A stretch of DNA of 64,000 nt from Cladocopium goreaui (GCA_947184155.2 CAMXCT020001034.1:121829-185828), one strand, 5' to 3'. Numbered from the stretch's first letter, positions 11,636 through 22,068 are shown. A program made the numbers and translations. Notes: generated by a model from the letters alone, not told the origin.

Positions 11636-13845
11636 GTCGCGACGTAATGACTTAGTGCTCGCTGGGCTGAGGTACGGGTTATCTTGACCAGGTTGTATAT
11701 CCTGTGGTAGTGGGGAGGGGGGGAAACAGTGTCAGCAGGGGCATAGGGAGGCGGATGGAGGCTAGTCTTACAAGCATCAGCTGGTACCGGGCTTTGGTTA
11801 GTTTTCTTCTCTTGCGTCTGCTGTGTTTTGCCTATTGCGGTGGGTTCCTTAGCCAAGGTAACGCAAGGGGCCACTGATGCCGCATGTTTACTAACAGTGC
11901 TGTTCACTTTGGCATCATTTGTTGGCTCGAAGCACCAGACTTTAACAACAAGAGGTCGTGTGGCTGACATAAGCAGAGTATAATGATCAGTCAAGGGAGG
12001 GACAAAAAGCATCAAGTAACAGTCTTTAAAGGGATAGATATGTAACGCATCCACTTTAGTAAGATATGGAGCTTCTTCCGCACCTTCAACTCGATTAATC
12101 TGACACTGCTTACCCGATGGTAATTGAAGCAACAAAATTCGCGCATGTTTGGCCAGACTTTCCGGACTTTGACTCGAGCGTGGACGATAGGTGCCGCTGT
12201 CCACCTTGACTGCTTCGCAGCGGCTAAACCTTGTGAGGAAGACATCTAGGTAATCTGGTTCCGGCAGTGCATGAAGAAAGAGAATCCACGGGTATGTTTC
12301 TTCAGCATACGTGTAAGACACTGGTTGATCTGGGAGGTCCACGTGCGATTCTTTCAAAAGCCCAAATCGCCTTCTTTGTGAGGAATTCTGTGCACTAGCA
12401 GGTGCAATAACTGTAAGTCTGTTTTTGAAGCTAGGATTTAGTTGTTCCCCTATTTTCCGCCAATGTTCACTTTTTGTCTCATGTCTAGGGGGTTCTCCTG
12501 GGGCTTCTGTTTGGGGCAGAATGCATCCACAATGTTCCACTGTAAATGAGAACTTCATGCCGTCCTTGTCGGTAAAGGTATGGTTGCATGGAAAAGGAAT
12601 ATTCAGGTCTCGTGGTGCCCAAAAAGTAATCATAGCAACGTTCGAATTATCCTCTTCCACAATTGTCTGAAACTCAAAACGGGTGGCAGAGAAAGTGCTT
12701 GCAAGCGACAGACCAAGTTCCGTATTGATGATGGGCTCTCCTTCATCAAGACAATCGATAACACTACTCTTTGCAATCTGTAGTGGTATAAGCGGCATGC
12801 TGCCAACTGGCGAGTAGGTAACAGACATTTCATACCATCTGTTCGCAATGTACTTGACGTTCCCAATCGAGACTTGTGACGACTGCTGACGCTGTCCGAA
12901 TGGGAGATAAGTAGTGGTACAATGGAGCAAATTTCTCAGTACCTCAATGTCAATACCTTCAAGGCTCAGAACAATTTGTGCCTTGGAGAGGAAATAAAAT
13001 TTGATCCGATACGACATGAGCTCTGATGCGAGTGATGTTCTTTCCTGATCACTGAGATGTCGAGTGGACATGACTGTGAAAGTTTCAGCCTCTTTGAATC
13101 TCTGTAATCTGGGCCAATCAACCCCTTCCTTGACCTGAAACTGAGTATCCTGAAGCACGCTGGTTTCTCTAATCAGAGTCTCTATTACTTCACGGACCTT
13201 ACACCTTTGAAGGGCCGAGTTCTGTTGAAATTTAATGGTAAGTGGTATGCTCCCTTTGGACTTATCAGAGTTATAACATCCATTGGGAGCAGTACTAGTT
13301 TCCATTATTCCAGGGAGGTATCCATGGCGCAGATCCTTCCCATCAGGAATCTCATAAGCAATTCGGGCAGGAAGTATTAGCTCATCACTTATGGTATCTG
13401 GAATCTTCCATACAATTTTGGGTCGGTTGTCATCAGAGTAGTTCATGGTGACCAAGTACAGAACAGTAGGGTACTTTTGGTATTTGATGGCCTCCGTGAG
13501 TTGTCTGATTTCTCTTACAGCAGCTATATGTTTATTACACGTGTCAAAGATCTTAGCTGCAATTTCAACGGGTCCTGTATTGGCATGACACTCAAAAATG
13601 AAAATTGCTGTTCTTTGCTCAGCATAGAGTGCACGCATAACACTCTGAGCTGCCCCAAATGACGGAAATGCATACACGGTGGTTTCATTTTTGGCAATCT
13701 GAGTATGCAACTGATCGTATGTAGTGAGCAGGATGCCTTCCGGTGCATTGATCCTGCTTGGAAAGTGTACCACCAGTGTTGCTTGGATCCCAAGCTCGCT
13801 AAGTCCATCTGCTGCTGCTTGTTGCGCTTCGGAATGTTCAGACAT
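11500..13845 (-). pseudogene. LINE ORF1: N-terminal region
   Basis: I place the start at ATG 13843-13845 (MSEHSEAQQAAADGLSEL). The frame is open farther upstream, but there it only translates the hairpin repeats. About 780 residues of unrecognised globular protein follow, then a proline-rich tail. Internally it repeats a pattern of beta-rich stretches but has no known ORF1 coiled coil or RRM that I can see. It is the first coding segment after the hairpin-bearing 5' UTR. Confidence 0.65.
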
Positions 13846-13915
13846 GATATTCAATTCACAGTTGGTGGGAGGATGAGACACAGCAATGCCAGGAGACACA
13901 AGGTGAAAAGTAGGT

Positions 13916-15020
13916 GTACCAGCGCACCTGTCACGTCTATGGACAGACACGCCAATACAAGGAGAGAGAGGAAGGGAAGGAAAAGGGGAGAAGGGGGGGG
14001 AAGTACAAGCGCACCTGTCACGTCTATGGACAGACACGCCAGCACAAGAGGGCCAGGGGGAGAGAGGGGGACAGAAACAGACAACGAGACAAAGAAGGGA
14101 AGGGGAGTACGAGTGCACCTGTCACGTCTATGGACAGACACACAAGTACGAAAGGAGAAAGAGGGAGGGAGAGATGACAGGGTCGCACAACTGAGCAAAC
14201 TGAGTAAGATTCTTGGGGATAACTGAACCTTAGTTGTACAGTGATGGTAAATTATGCGATCAACACGTAGGCCTTGGTTGATCAGAGTACAAGTGCACCT
14301 GTCACGTCTATGGACAGACACACAAGTACGAAAATACGGCGGTGATGCAGGTGAAAAAACAGCAGAATTTGGTTGGGAGAAGTACAAGTGCACCTGTCAC
14401 GTCTATGGACAGACACACAAGTACTGATGTACACTGCTGGCAAAAATAATTAAACGAAACAGAAACTAGAAAACAGTAAAAGGATATCTTGGGGGAAGCT
14501 GGACCTGAGTTGTGTTACGATGGTGCAAGATGCAAAATAAAGTTGAATATAGGTTGGACAGAGTACGAGTGCACCTGTCACGTCTATGGACAGACACACA
14601 AGTACACAAAAAAGGTTTGCTGTGGTGAAAATGTCAGTTACAAAAAGCCTTGGTTGACAGGAGTACAAGTGCACCTGTCACGTCTATGGACAGACACACA
14701 AGTACGAAAATGCAGCTGCGGTGAAGATGCCAAAAACTAAACCTTGGTTTAACAAAGTACAAGTGCACCTGTCACGTCTATGGACAGACACACAAGTACG
14801 AAATGCAACTGTGGTGAAGATGTCAAAAACTAAACCTTGGTTGAACGAAGTACAAGTGCACCTGTCACGTCTATGGACAGACACACAAGTACAGAAAAAT
14901 CAATTCTAACACAGTGAAAGGTGAGGTGTGTGCACAGACGGAAAAACTGGATCTTGTTGTGCAAAAGAAAAGGTACGAGTGCACCTGCCACGTCTATGGA
15001 CAGACACACAAGTACAAAAC
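13916..15020 (-). repeat. 5' UTR tandem array of ten RNA hairpins
   Basis: Cores lie at 13922-13952, 14009-14039, 14113-14143, 14293-14323, 14388-14418, 14569-14599, 14669-14699, 14763-14793, 14856-14886 and 14979-15009. Read on the minus strand each has a 5' arm GTGTGTCTGTC, a 9-nt loop CATAGACGT and a 3' arm GACAGGTGCAC: 11 pairs, three of them G-U. On the plus strand those three would be A-C mismatches, so the structure belongs to the element RNA. Most copies have an outer GTAC/GTAC stem. Copies 1 and 2 change T-A to C-G in step. Spacing is mainly 87-123 bp, and the copies near 14.7-14.9 kb are parts of a monomer of about 94 bp. Confidence 0.9.
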
Positions 15021-15229
15021 AAATTAAGTAAAAACTGAGACTAAGGTTTGCGCAATCTCTCAATTGGTGTGTTCTCTCTAAGGGCCAGACGAAGACCAGC
15101 AAGAGAGTGTCTAGACTTAAACAAACCAAACAAAAAGGGGGGTTCCGGCAGCACAGGAGGAATCGAGCACAGTAAGTCGCCCCGCAACAAACTACACTAC
15201 AAGTCCCTGACCCCTGGGCTAACTACGCA

Positions 15230-15276
15230 GTTACCAGTACTCTCCTCTGCAACAGGTGTGCTCGGCTACTGGTAAC
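15230..15276 (-). repeat. 10-bp perfect inverted repeat in LINE leader
   Basis: GTTACCAGTA (15230-15239) and TACTGGTAAC (15267-15276) are exact reverse complements around a 27-nt loop. On the minus strand it lies just downstream of the spliced-leader relic, so it would be a hairpin at the very start of the element RNA. Confidence 0.75.
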
Positions 15277-15288
15277 TTGAACCGAAAA

Positions 15289-15310
15289 CTTGAGCCAAAG
15301 GGGTTACGGA
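15289..15310 (-). other. Dinoflagellate spliced-leader (DinoSL) relic
   Basis: On the minus strand the 21 nt after the first base match the known DinoSL at 18 of 21 positions: CCGTA at the start and TTTGGCTCAAG at the end are exact, with three changes between. It is followed at once (15277-15288 region) by TTTTCGGTTCAAG, which resembles a second truncated leader, the tandem relic pattern known from dinoflagellate retrogenes. It marks the 5' end of a trans-spliced, reverse-transcribed RNA. Confidence 0.85.
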
Positions 15311-15600
15311 CCGTGGCATTGGGGTTGCTATCACATTCCTTCCTCCTCTACCTGCTTCCTACAGGGTAAAACGTGGGTGGACCCCTCAATTATTTGTTTG
15401 TTTCCCCCATCATCAGAATTTGCATCATGGGTCAAGCCACTTGACAGACTCTCTCTAGAGAAGCATGGCGCAACATTTGTGAGTGCTGTGGCTACTAGCT
15501 GTATACTGGCCTGGATCTTTATTACTTCCTGTCTTCTTATTGCCTTCCTTCAGGCTTGTTTGATCCCAGAATAGAATGCGTCTCCTTGTGCGCCATGGTC

Positions 15601-16543
15601 TCAATGGAGAGGCATTGAGGTAGGCGATCGAATGCCTACCGGATGGGATATTATGATGCAACTTTCCTTTTGAATCCGCACCGGCAAGTAGAGGCCGGCC
15701 AGTAGTCGTCGCCATTGATGCGAAGCATAGTCACCTTGCGCATGGAGTGGCCCTGTACTGCGCTGATACTTCTGGACTACACTATCTAATATAAGGGTAG
15801 CGCGCTCTGACATGGCAGTGAGGCAAGATTGTGGATTCTGGTGGCACTCTGGTCTCAAGTGGTCTGTAGGGTCTCTGCTCTGAGTGAGTAAGGCAGCAAC
15901 CGTATCCTTTGGGCCCTGTGCCGCGGAAACTTGCACTGCATTGACGCATTCCCGTCGACAAGAGCCCAAACCAGTTCCAGGAGTGGTCACAAAGATCACT
16001 GATGGGTACTGCTTGCCATGGGTCTGCTCGGGCATGTAGGAGCAATTGTACATTGTCACGATGCCGGTGTAAGACAGCAACGGCACTGGGCTCTCTTCCG
16101 ATGTGACAGTGGTTTCCCAGCTCCACTGCCAGGGCTAGCATAGTTGTCGGCTGCTCCTTTGGCGGCAAAAGCTTTAATAACAGGTACGTCAAACTGACAC
16201 CCGGCTGGGGAAACCTCAGGTCCTTGGTCGCCTGGTACGCATAAGCGCCGTTGTCATTGTCCCGGAACATTGCAAGTGCTACCAACGTGCTGATGTGTCC
16301 ACTATCAGGGAACCACGTCAGGTCAAGTCCTTGGCCAAAGAGATAGCATAGTTCAACTACATCTTTCTCATACAGTGCAGTCACTAAGGACTGATATTGC
16401 TCGGCTGTTGGAACCTGCACCGTTTGTACAAGAAAGCAGAGTTCACTGTCTTTCACAGTCGTTTCCTGACTAATGGTCCTAGTTGGAGGCAGGATTGCAG
16501 CCGTATTATCCAAATACAGGATAATTTGAAATGGTGATCTCAA
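15601..16543 (-). pseudogene. Ankyrin-like gene remnant
   Basis: Two overlapping frames (15782-16543 and 15601-16086) look like one coding segment with a frameshift near 16080. NVQLLLHARADPWQAV resembles the LLL.ARADP core of dinoflagellate ankyrin repeats, and TTMLALAVELG could be an ankyrin helix. No complete repeat series is visible. It has the same strand as the LINE but lies upstream of the LINE 5' end. Confidence 0.35.
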
Positions 16544-17060
16544 ATTAAGGCAGCGAGCCCTTCAGCAACCTGGCGGGTTGGACCATGACTCAACCTTTTT
16601 GCACCAGGTTGACTAAGGCCACCCAATTTAAGATTATGCAGCAAGTAGCGTGACAGTAAGCAAAAGTTGAATGTTTCTGCTCTGTTGCCAGCTCAGTCTC
16701 CTGTCCAGCTGGCTTGACTGCTTGCTTCCACATTAGTGCGGATAGGAAGACATGAGTGCCTCAAATTGTTAAAGTGTAATAATCTAAGACTGCTGCAGCA
16801 ACCTAGGTACGAAGGTGTATATTGGTCATAGTACTCTGCGTCGCCCATTTTGGGCTCGAATCGCTGGCTAAGGCTTGGTTACTAGCCCATAGGTTTGAGT
16901 GCAAACTAGCACGCGGTAGCAGGCAACTACCCTCCCTCACTCTCTTTCTGTCGGTGAGGTTTTCTGAGGAACCACTTTTAGGTCATGGTGTTCATCGTCC
17001 ATTGGTTCTTTTTCCCGAGAGCGCCTGCGAAGGGTTCTTCGTAAAAAAGCAGCCGTTATA
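16544..17060. other. No gene seen
   Basis: Mixed-composition sequence with only a weak 90-codon plus frame (16822-17094) that runs into the 30-bp repeat. Nothing recognisable. Confidence 0.5.
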
Positions 17061-17600
17061 CTACATCTTCACACCTTCACACCTGCAGATCTAGATCTTC
17101 ACACCTTCACACCTGCAGATCTAGATCTTCACAACTTCACACCTGCAGATCTAGATCTTCACACCTTCACACCTGCAGATCTAGATCTTCACACCTTCAC
17201 ACCTGCAGATCTAGATCTTCACACCCTCACATCTGGACATCTAGATCTTCATACCTTCACACCTGCAGATCTAGATCTTCACCCTCACACCTGCAGATCT
17301 AGATCTTCACACCCTCACATCTGCAGATCTAGATCTTCACACCTTCACATCTGCAGATCTAGATCTTCACACCCTCACACCTGCAGATCTAGATCTTCAC
17401 ACCCTCACACCTGCAGATCTAGATCTTCACACCCTCACATCTGCAGATCTACATCATCACATCCTCACATCTGCAGATCTACATCTTCACACCCTCACAT
17501 CTGCAGATCTACATCATCACACCCGCACACCTGCAGATCTAGATCTTCACACCCTCACACCTGCAGATCTAGATCTTCACACCTTCACATCTGCAGATCT
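17061..17600. repeat. 30-bp tandem repeat, about 18 copies
   Basis: The unit contains CTTCACACCTTCACACCTG followed by the palindromes AGATCT and TAGATC. Copies are contiguous with point differences (CTTCAC/CCTCAC, GATCTAGATC/GATCTACATC). There are no spacers. Confidence 0.95.
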
Positions 17601-17660
17601 CTTCTCGCTCTTCTTCTATTCTCTCTTAAGGCGGGGGCGGTGCCGCCGGAGCGCCACGAA

Positions 17661-18352
17661 ACGCAACCCTTTCGCACGAAATGGACGTTGGACGTCCAAA
17701 ACCTAGGTAAAATTGCGATTTTGAAGCGTCGCCGGCAACCCTTTCGCACGAAATGGACGTTGGACGCCAAAAACTGAGGAAAAATTGCAACTTTTATTGG
17801 TCGCGCGCAACCCTTTCGCACGAAATGGACGTTGGACGTCAAAAACTGAGGAAAAATTGCAACTTTTATTGGTCGCGCGCAACCCTTTCGCACGAAATGG
17901 ACGTTGGACGTCAAAAACTGAGGAAAAATTGCAACTTTGAGGTGTCGCGCGCAACCCTTTCGCACGAAATGGACGTTGGACGTCAAAAACTGAGGAAAAA
18001 TTGCAACTTTGAGGTGTCGCGCGCAACCCTTTCGCACGAAATGGACGTTGGACGTCAAAAACTGAGGAAAAATTGCGACTTTGAGTTGTCAATCGCAACC
18101 CTTACGCACGAAATGGACGTTGGACGTCAAAAACTGAGGAAAAATTGCGACTTTGAGTTGTCAATCGCAACCCTTACGCACGAAATGGACGTTGGACGTC
18201 AAAAACTGAGGAAAAATTGCGACTTTACTTTGTCAATCGCAACCCTTACGCACGAAATGGACGTTGGACGTCAAAAACTGAGGAAAAATTGCGACTTTAC
18301 TTTGTTATTCGCAGCCCTTATGCACGAAATGGACGTTGGACGTTAAAAACTG
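17661..18352. repeat. 72-bp tandem repeat, about ten copies
   Basis: ATGGACGTTGGACG recurs at exactly 72-bp steps from 17681 to 18329. Because 72 is 24 codons, frames stay open on both strands: plus 17753-18346 gives 24-residue repeats beginning MDVGRQKLRKNCNF, and minus frames are open too. Variant blocks differ in the last 20 bp (TTTATTGGTCGCG, TTTGAGGTGTCGCG, TTTGAGTTGTCAATC). Whether it is translated is unknown. Confidence 0.92.
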
Positions 18353-18374
18353 AGGTAAAATTGCCATGGACGCT

Positions 18375-18572
18375 TTCGTTTGTGTAAAAGTGCCTGTGTG
18401 TAAAAGCGTCTGTGTGTAAAAGCGTCTGTGTGTAAAAGCGTTTGTGTGTGAAAGTGTGTGTGCGTGTGTAAAAAGCATCTGCGTGTAAAAGCGTCTGTGT
18501 GTAAAAGCGTCTGTGTGTAAAAGCGTCTGTGTGTAAAAGCGTTTGTGTGTGAAAGCGTGTGTGCGTGTGTAA
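18375..18572. repeat. Short GTGTGTAAAAGCGTCT tandem repeat
   Basis: About a dozen degenerate 16-bp copies (GTGTGTAAAAGCGTCT with variants) lie directly between the 72-bp block and the first 393-bp duplicate. Confidence 0.9.
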
Positions 18573-18574
18573 AA

Positions 18575-18967
18575 CTCATGAGTGGCATTCTCAGTTTGGA
18601 ACGCAGCGAACAAATCCTTTGCAGTGGATTGTGCAACTCTGCAGCGACAAGCATAGTTTACCTCTTTACCTCTTTCCTTGGCTCAGATGTGAACGTAGAG
18701 ACAAGATGCATTGTGTACAGAGTGAACATCCATATTCTTATATGTACGCTGAATGTTCGTGAAACAAGTGATGATTGGCAAACAGGTATCTTGAACATTT
18801 CTTGGACTTCTCGAGGTTTCTGTGGGGGCTGTCCGTGAGATCTCGAGAATTGCATTGTGACAATGTCAGTGTTTGTTTACGATGCAGTGGATCTATGTAA
18901 GTATAGCACGAAAAAAATATATGTAATGTTTTCATTGAAATGCATGAGCAGTGGACAAAAAATACTA
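18575..18967. repeat. 393-bp direct duplication, copy 1
   Basis: Starts CTCATGAGTGGCATTC and is nearly identical to 19131-19523. It encodes no convincing protein. It carries the hairpin at 18808-18849. Its 3' 160 bp also resembles sequence in an intron of the downstream array gene (31760-31910). Confidence 0.92.
18808..18849. repeat. Dispersed hairpin, long-loop type
   Basis: TTCTCGAG (18808-18815) pairs perfectly with CTCGAGAA (18842-18849) around a 26-nt loop containing GGGGCTGTCCGTGAG. Confidence 0.8.
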
Positions 18968-19130
18968 TGCGGGCCGATCCTGACCTGCCGCCATTTTTAA
19001 GTCGGGACCTTATATGCAAATGAATAACATGTGGTTTGATGATTTGATGTGTTCATTGTAAGCTTGACTGTTGACACGTTCAGCCTTCAGTTTGCAGGAC
19101 TCTGCGACAGTGGTTCTTTGCCATGTCAAA

Positions 19131-19523
19131 CTCATGAGTGGCATTCTCAGTTTGGAACGCAGCGAACAAATCCTGAGCAGTGGATTGTGCAACTCTGCAG
19201 CGACAAGCATAGTTTACCTCTTTACCTCTTTCCTTGGCTCAGATGTGAACGTAGAGACAAGATGCATTGTGTACAGAGTGAACATCCATATTCTTATATG
19301 TACGCTGAATGTTCGTGAAACAAGTGACGATTGGCAAACAGGTATCTTGAACATTTCTTGGACTTCTCGAGGTTTCTGTGGGGGCTGTCCGTGAGATCTC
19401 GAGAATTGCATTGTGACAATGTCAGTGTTTGTTTACGATGCAGTGGATCTATGTAAGTATAGCACGAAAAAAATATATGTAATGTTTTCATTGAAATGCA
19501 TGAGCAGTGGACAAAAAATACTA
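19131..19523. repeat. 393-bp direct duplication, copy 2
   Basis: Lies 556 bp after copy 1, with only a few substitutions (for example TTTGCAGTGG to TGAGCAGTGG). It ends just before the first exon of the array gene and could hold its promoter. Confidence 0.92.
19364..19405. repeat. Dispersed hairpin, long-loop type
   Basis: Same arms as the 18808 copy: TTCTCGAG (19364-19371) and CTCGAGAA (19398-19405). Confidence 0.8.
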
Positions 19524-19577
19524 CGGGAATCATTGTACCGTACAATTTTGTGGTCGCTGTTTCATTTGCTGAAGGGA

Positions 19578-19832
19578 ATGTCTGTGCGAATGGAGCATGC
19601 GACCGCGTCATCCTCGTCGTCCGATGGCGTGGAAATTCGGTTGCAGGAGCTGCGTAGCAGTGCTGTGACCAGGGGTCGTGAATGGCTCCAGGATGCCCTG
19701 GCCAACATTTCTGTCATGGAGCTTCGCAAAATGGCACATGCTCGGAATGTTGGCCGTGGACCGGACAACAAGTGGCTTGCGGTTGGAGAGCTGCGCGCTC
19801 GATTGCTGGATGTCTTGGCACCACGCATGCAG
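19578..19832 (+). CDS. Exon-array gene, first exon
   Basis: From ATG 19578, 85 codons end exactly in phase 0 before a GT donor at 19833. After a Ser-rich start (MSVRMEHATASSSSS) the exon aligns with the repeated 72-residue module: LANISVMELRKMAHARNVG, then NKWLAVGELRARLLDVLAP. The consensus (small helix, L-R..A...GV, then WLPV.ELR..L..VL) vaguely resembles SAP-type helix-loop-helix modules, but I cannot assign it. An alternative start is the second Met. Confidence 0.65.
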
Positions 19833-19939
19833 GTCCGGTGGGGCAGAATAGGATTGTGACGAAAGTTGCGTGTTTGTCACATGGTGCAATGTTGTAGGAT
19901 GATTGTTGTTTTGTGGTGGCAGTGTGTCGGATGCTGCAG

Positions 19940-21527
19940 GTGGAAGAGGCATCGGCTGCCGAATTGGAAGAACTTCGCCTTGGAGCTGTTTCAGAGGGCA
20001 AGGAGTGGCTCAGTCGTGCTTTGTCGGAAATGTCGGCTCGTCAGCTTCGAGTTCTGGCTGCTGCGGGTGGTGTGGAGACACGATCCGGCAAGGCGTGGCT
20101 GCCTGTAGCAGATCTGCGCACCTCGTTGATGAAAGTCTTGGAACCTTCCACGGAGGTTGGGTTCAACCAAAAAATGTGTTGTGACATGAGTTGTTTTTGT
20201 GACCGAATTTGAATGTTTGTCACATGGTGCGATGTTGTAGGATGATGGTGGTTTTGTGGTGGCAGTGTGTCGGATGCCGTAGGTGGAAGAGGCATCGGCT
20301 GCCGAATTGGAAGAACTTCGCCTTGGAGCTGTTTCACAGGGCAAGGAGTGGCTCAGTCGTTCTTTGTCGGAAATGTCAGCTCGTCAGCTTCGAGTTCTGG
20401 CTGCTGCGGGTGGTGTGGAGACACGATCCGGCAAGGCGTGGCTGCCTGTAGCAGAACTGCGCAACTCGTTGATGAAAGTCTTGGAACCCTCCACGGAGGT
20501 TGGGTTCAACCAAAAAATGTGTTGTGACATGAGTTGTTTTTGTGACCGAATTTGAATGTTTGTCACATGGTGCGATGTTGTAGGATGATGGTGGTTTTGT
20601 GGTGGCAGTGTGTCGGATGCTGCAGGTGGAAGAGGCATCGGCTGCCGAATTGGAAGAACTTCGCCTTGGAGCTGTTTCAGAGGGCAAGGAGTGGCTCAGT
20701 CGTGCTTTGTCGGAAATGTCAGCTCGTCAGCTTCGAGTTCTGGCTGCTGCGGGTGGTGTGGAGACACGATCCGGCAAGGCGTGGCTGCCTGTAGCAGATC
20801 TGCGCACCTCGTTGATGAAAGTCTTGGAACCTTCCACGGAGGTTGGGTTCAACCAAAAAATGTGTTGTGACATGAGTTGTTTTTGTGACCGAATTTGAAT
20901 GTTTGTCACATGGTGCGATGTTGTAGGATGATGGTGGTTTTGTGGTGGCAGTGTGTCGGATGCCGTAGGTGGAAGAGGCATCGGCTGCCGAATTGGAAGA
21001 ACTTCGCCTTGGGGCTGTTTCACAGGGCAAGGAGTGGCTCAGTCGTTCTTTGTCGGAAATGTCAGCTCGTCAGCTTCGAGTTCTGGCTGCTGCGGGTGGT
21101 GTGGAGACACGATCCGGCAAGGCGTGGCTGCCTGTAGCAGAACTGCGCAACTCGTTGATGAAAGTCTTGGAACCCTCCACGGAGGTTGGGTTCAAGCAAA
21201 AAATGTGTTGTGACATGAGTTGTTTTTGTGACCGAATTTGAATGTTTGTCACATGGTGCGATGTTGTAGGATGATGGTGGTTTTGTGGTGGCAGTGTGTC
21301 GGATGCCGTAGGTGGAAGAGGCATCGGCTGCCGAATTGGAAGAACTTCGCCTTGGAGCTGTTTCACAGGGCAAGGAGTGGCTCAGTCGTTCTTTGTCGGA
21401 AATGTCAGCTCGTCAGCTTCGAGTTCTGGCTGCTGCGGGTGGTGTGGAGACACGATCCGGCAAGGCGTGGCTGCCTGTAGCAGAACTGCGCAACTCGTTG
21501 ATGAAAGTCTTGGAACCCTCCACGGAG
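19940..21527 (+). CDS. Exon-array gene, exons 2-6 (216 bp each)
   Basis: Exons 19940-20155, 20283-20498, 20626-20841, 20969-21184 and 21312-21527 are each 216 bp, phase 0 at both ends, separated by 127-bp introns (GTTGGG donor; GCAG or GTAG acceptor, then G). Each gives 72 residues running from VEEASAAELEELRLGAV to SLMKVLEPSTE. Two subtypes occur: a (SRALSEM, VADLRTS) and b (SRSLSEM, VAELRNS), ordered a-b-a-b-b. Coding and intron sequences are almost equally conserved, pointing to recent unequal duplication of whole 343-bp units. Cellular role unknown. Confidence 0.7.
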
Positions 21528-21624
21528 GTTGGGTTCAACCAAAAAATGTGTTGTGACATGAGTTGTTTTTGTGACCGAATTTGAATGTTTGTCACATGGT
21601 GCGATGTTGTAGGATGATGGTGGT

Positions 21625-22025
21625 CTACGCTACACAAAGTATTGGAAAGGTAAGAGGGACCAGTAATGGGGAAACTTACGCGATACCAACGCGAAGCGCC
21701 AACAAACAACGCGCCGAAAACGCCAACACTGCAAACACCAAATGTGTGGCCATGACTGCACAAACTGACATCCAACTGAAACTGAAATCAATGAAATGTG
21801 AAGACATCACCGGTTGAAAGCACTCGCAACTTTTGTTCGGCAGGTGGTGGTGTCTCACGCATCAATCCTCTTCAAGGTGCGCTCCCATGCGCCAGAGATT
21901 ATTCGTAGTGCCCAAAAGCATGCATAGTGAAATCCATCTTGCAGTGAAAATGAAAACATCACATCTGTAAATCGAAAAATTTCTCAGCAGCAATTGTTCC
22001 AGTGGTCTCCTTTTCAACCTCCCCA
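21625..22025. repeat. Split direct repeat A, outer copy
   Basis: 401 bp, starts CTACGCTACAC and appears identical to 22524-22924. Its left edge is the element end; the host intron ends at 21624. Confidence 0.95.
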
Positions 22026-22068
22026 TGCGTGAGCATAATGCCACAACCCAAGGGATGGGTCGGGCGGG
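22026..22068. other. 43-bp spacer between repeats A and B
   Basis: Begins TGCGTGAGCATAATG and is present only once. At the other A/B contact (22523|22524) the repeats touch directly in the order B then A. Confidence 0.8.

Larger units (their letters stand above)
1..15310 (-). mobile_element. DNMT-bearing LINE retrotransposon (SymbioLINE-DNMT-like), 3' end beyond the window
   Basis: The minus strand reads: spliced-leader relic (15289-15310), 5' UTR with a hairpin array, ORF1 (13845 to 6937) with a C5-cytosine methyltransferase, a structured inter-ORF region, and ORF2 (5941 to beyond position 1) with AP-like endonuclease, RT (YIDD) and RNase H. Retrotransposons of LINE type that carry DNMTs are published for Symbiodinium, and this matches in domain content. 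At more than 15.3 kb it is far longer than the usual 5-7 kb LINE. At least five frameshifts and one in-frame stop interrupt the ORFs, so this copy is decayed, or some breaks are assembly errors. Poly(A) and target-site duplications cannot be seen because the 3' end lies outside. Confidence 0.85.

Noticed and set aside
13916-15020. Hairpin array as hammerhead or other self-cleaving ribozymes
   Set aside because: The conserved catalytic core of a hammerhead (CTGATGA ... GAAA) is absent; only a stem and a 9-nt loop are constant.
16833-16860. Second possible spliced-leader relic on the plus strand (GCCCATTTTGGGCTC)
   Set aside because: It needs two insertions and several substitutions to match DinoSL, is itself a palindrome that could arise by chance, and has no gene after it.
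17061-17600. Regular repeats resembling a CRISPR array
   Set aside because: The 30-bp units are contiguous with no spacers, no cas genes are present and the genome is eukaryotic.
17753-18346. 197-codon plus ORF in the 72-bp repeat as a gene
   Set aside because: Open frames follow automatically from a stop-free unit divisible by three, and the opposite strand is open too.
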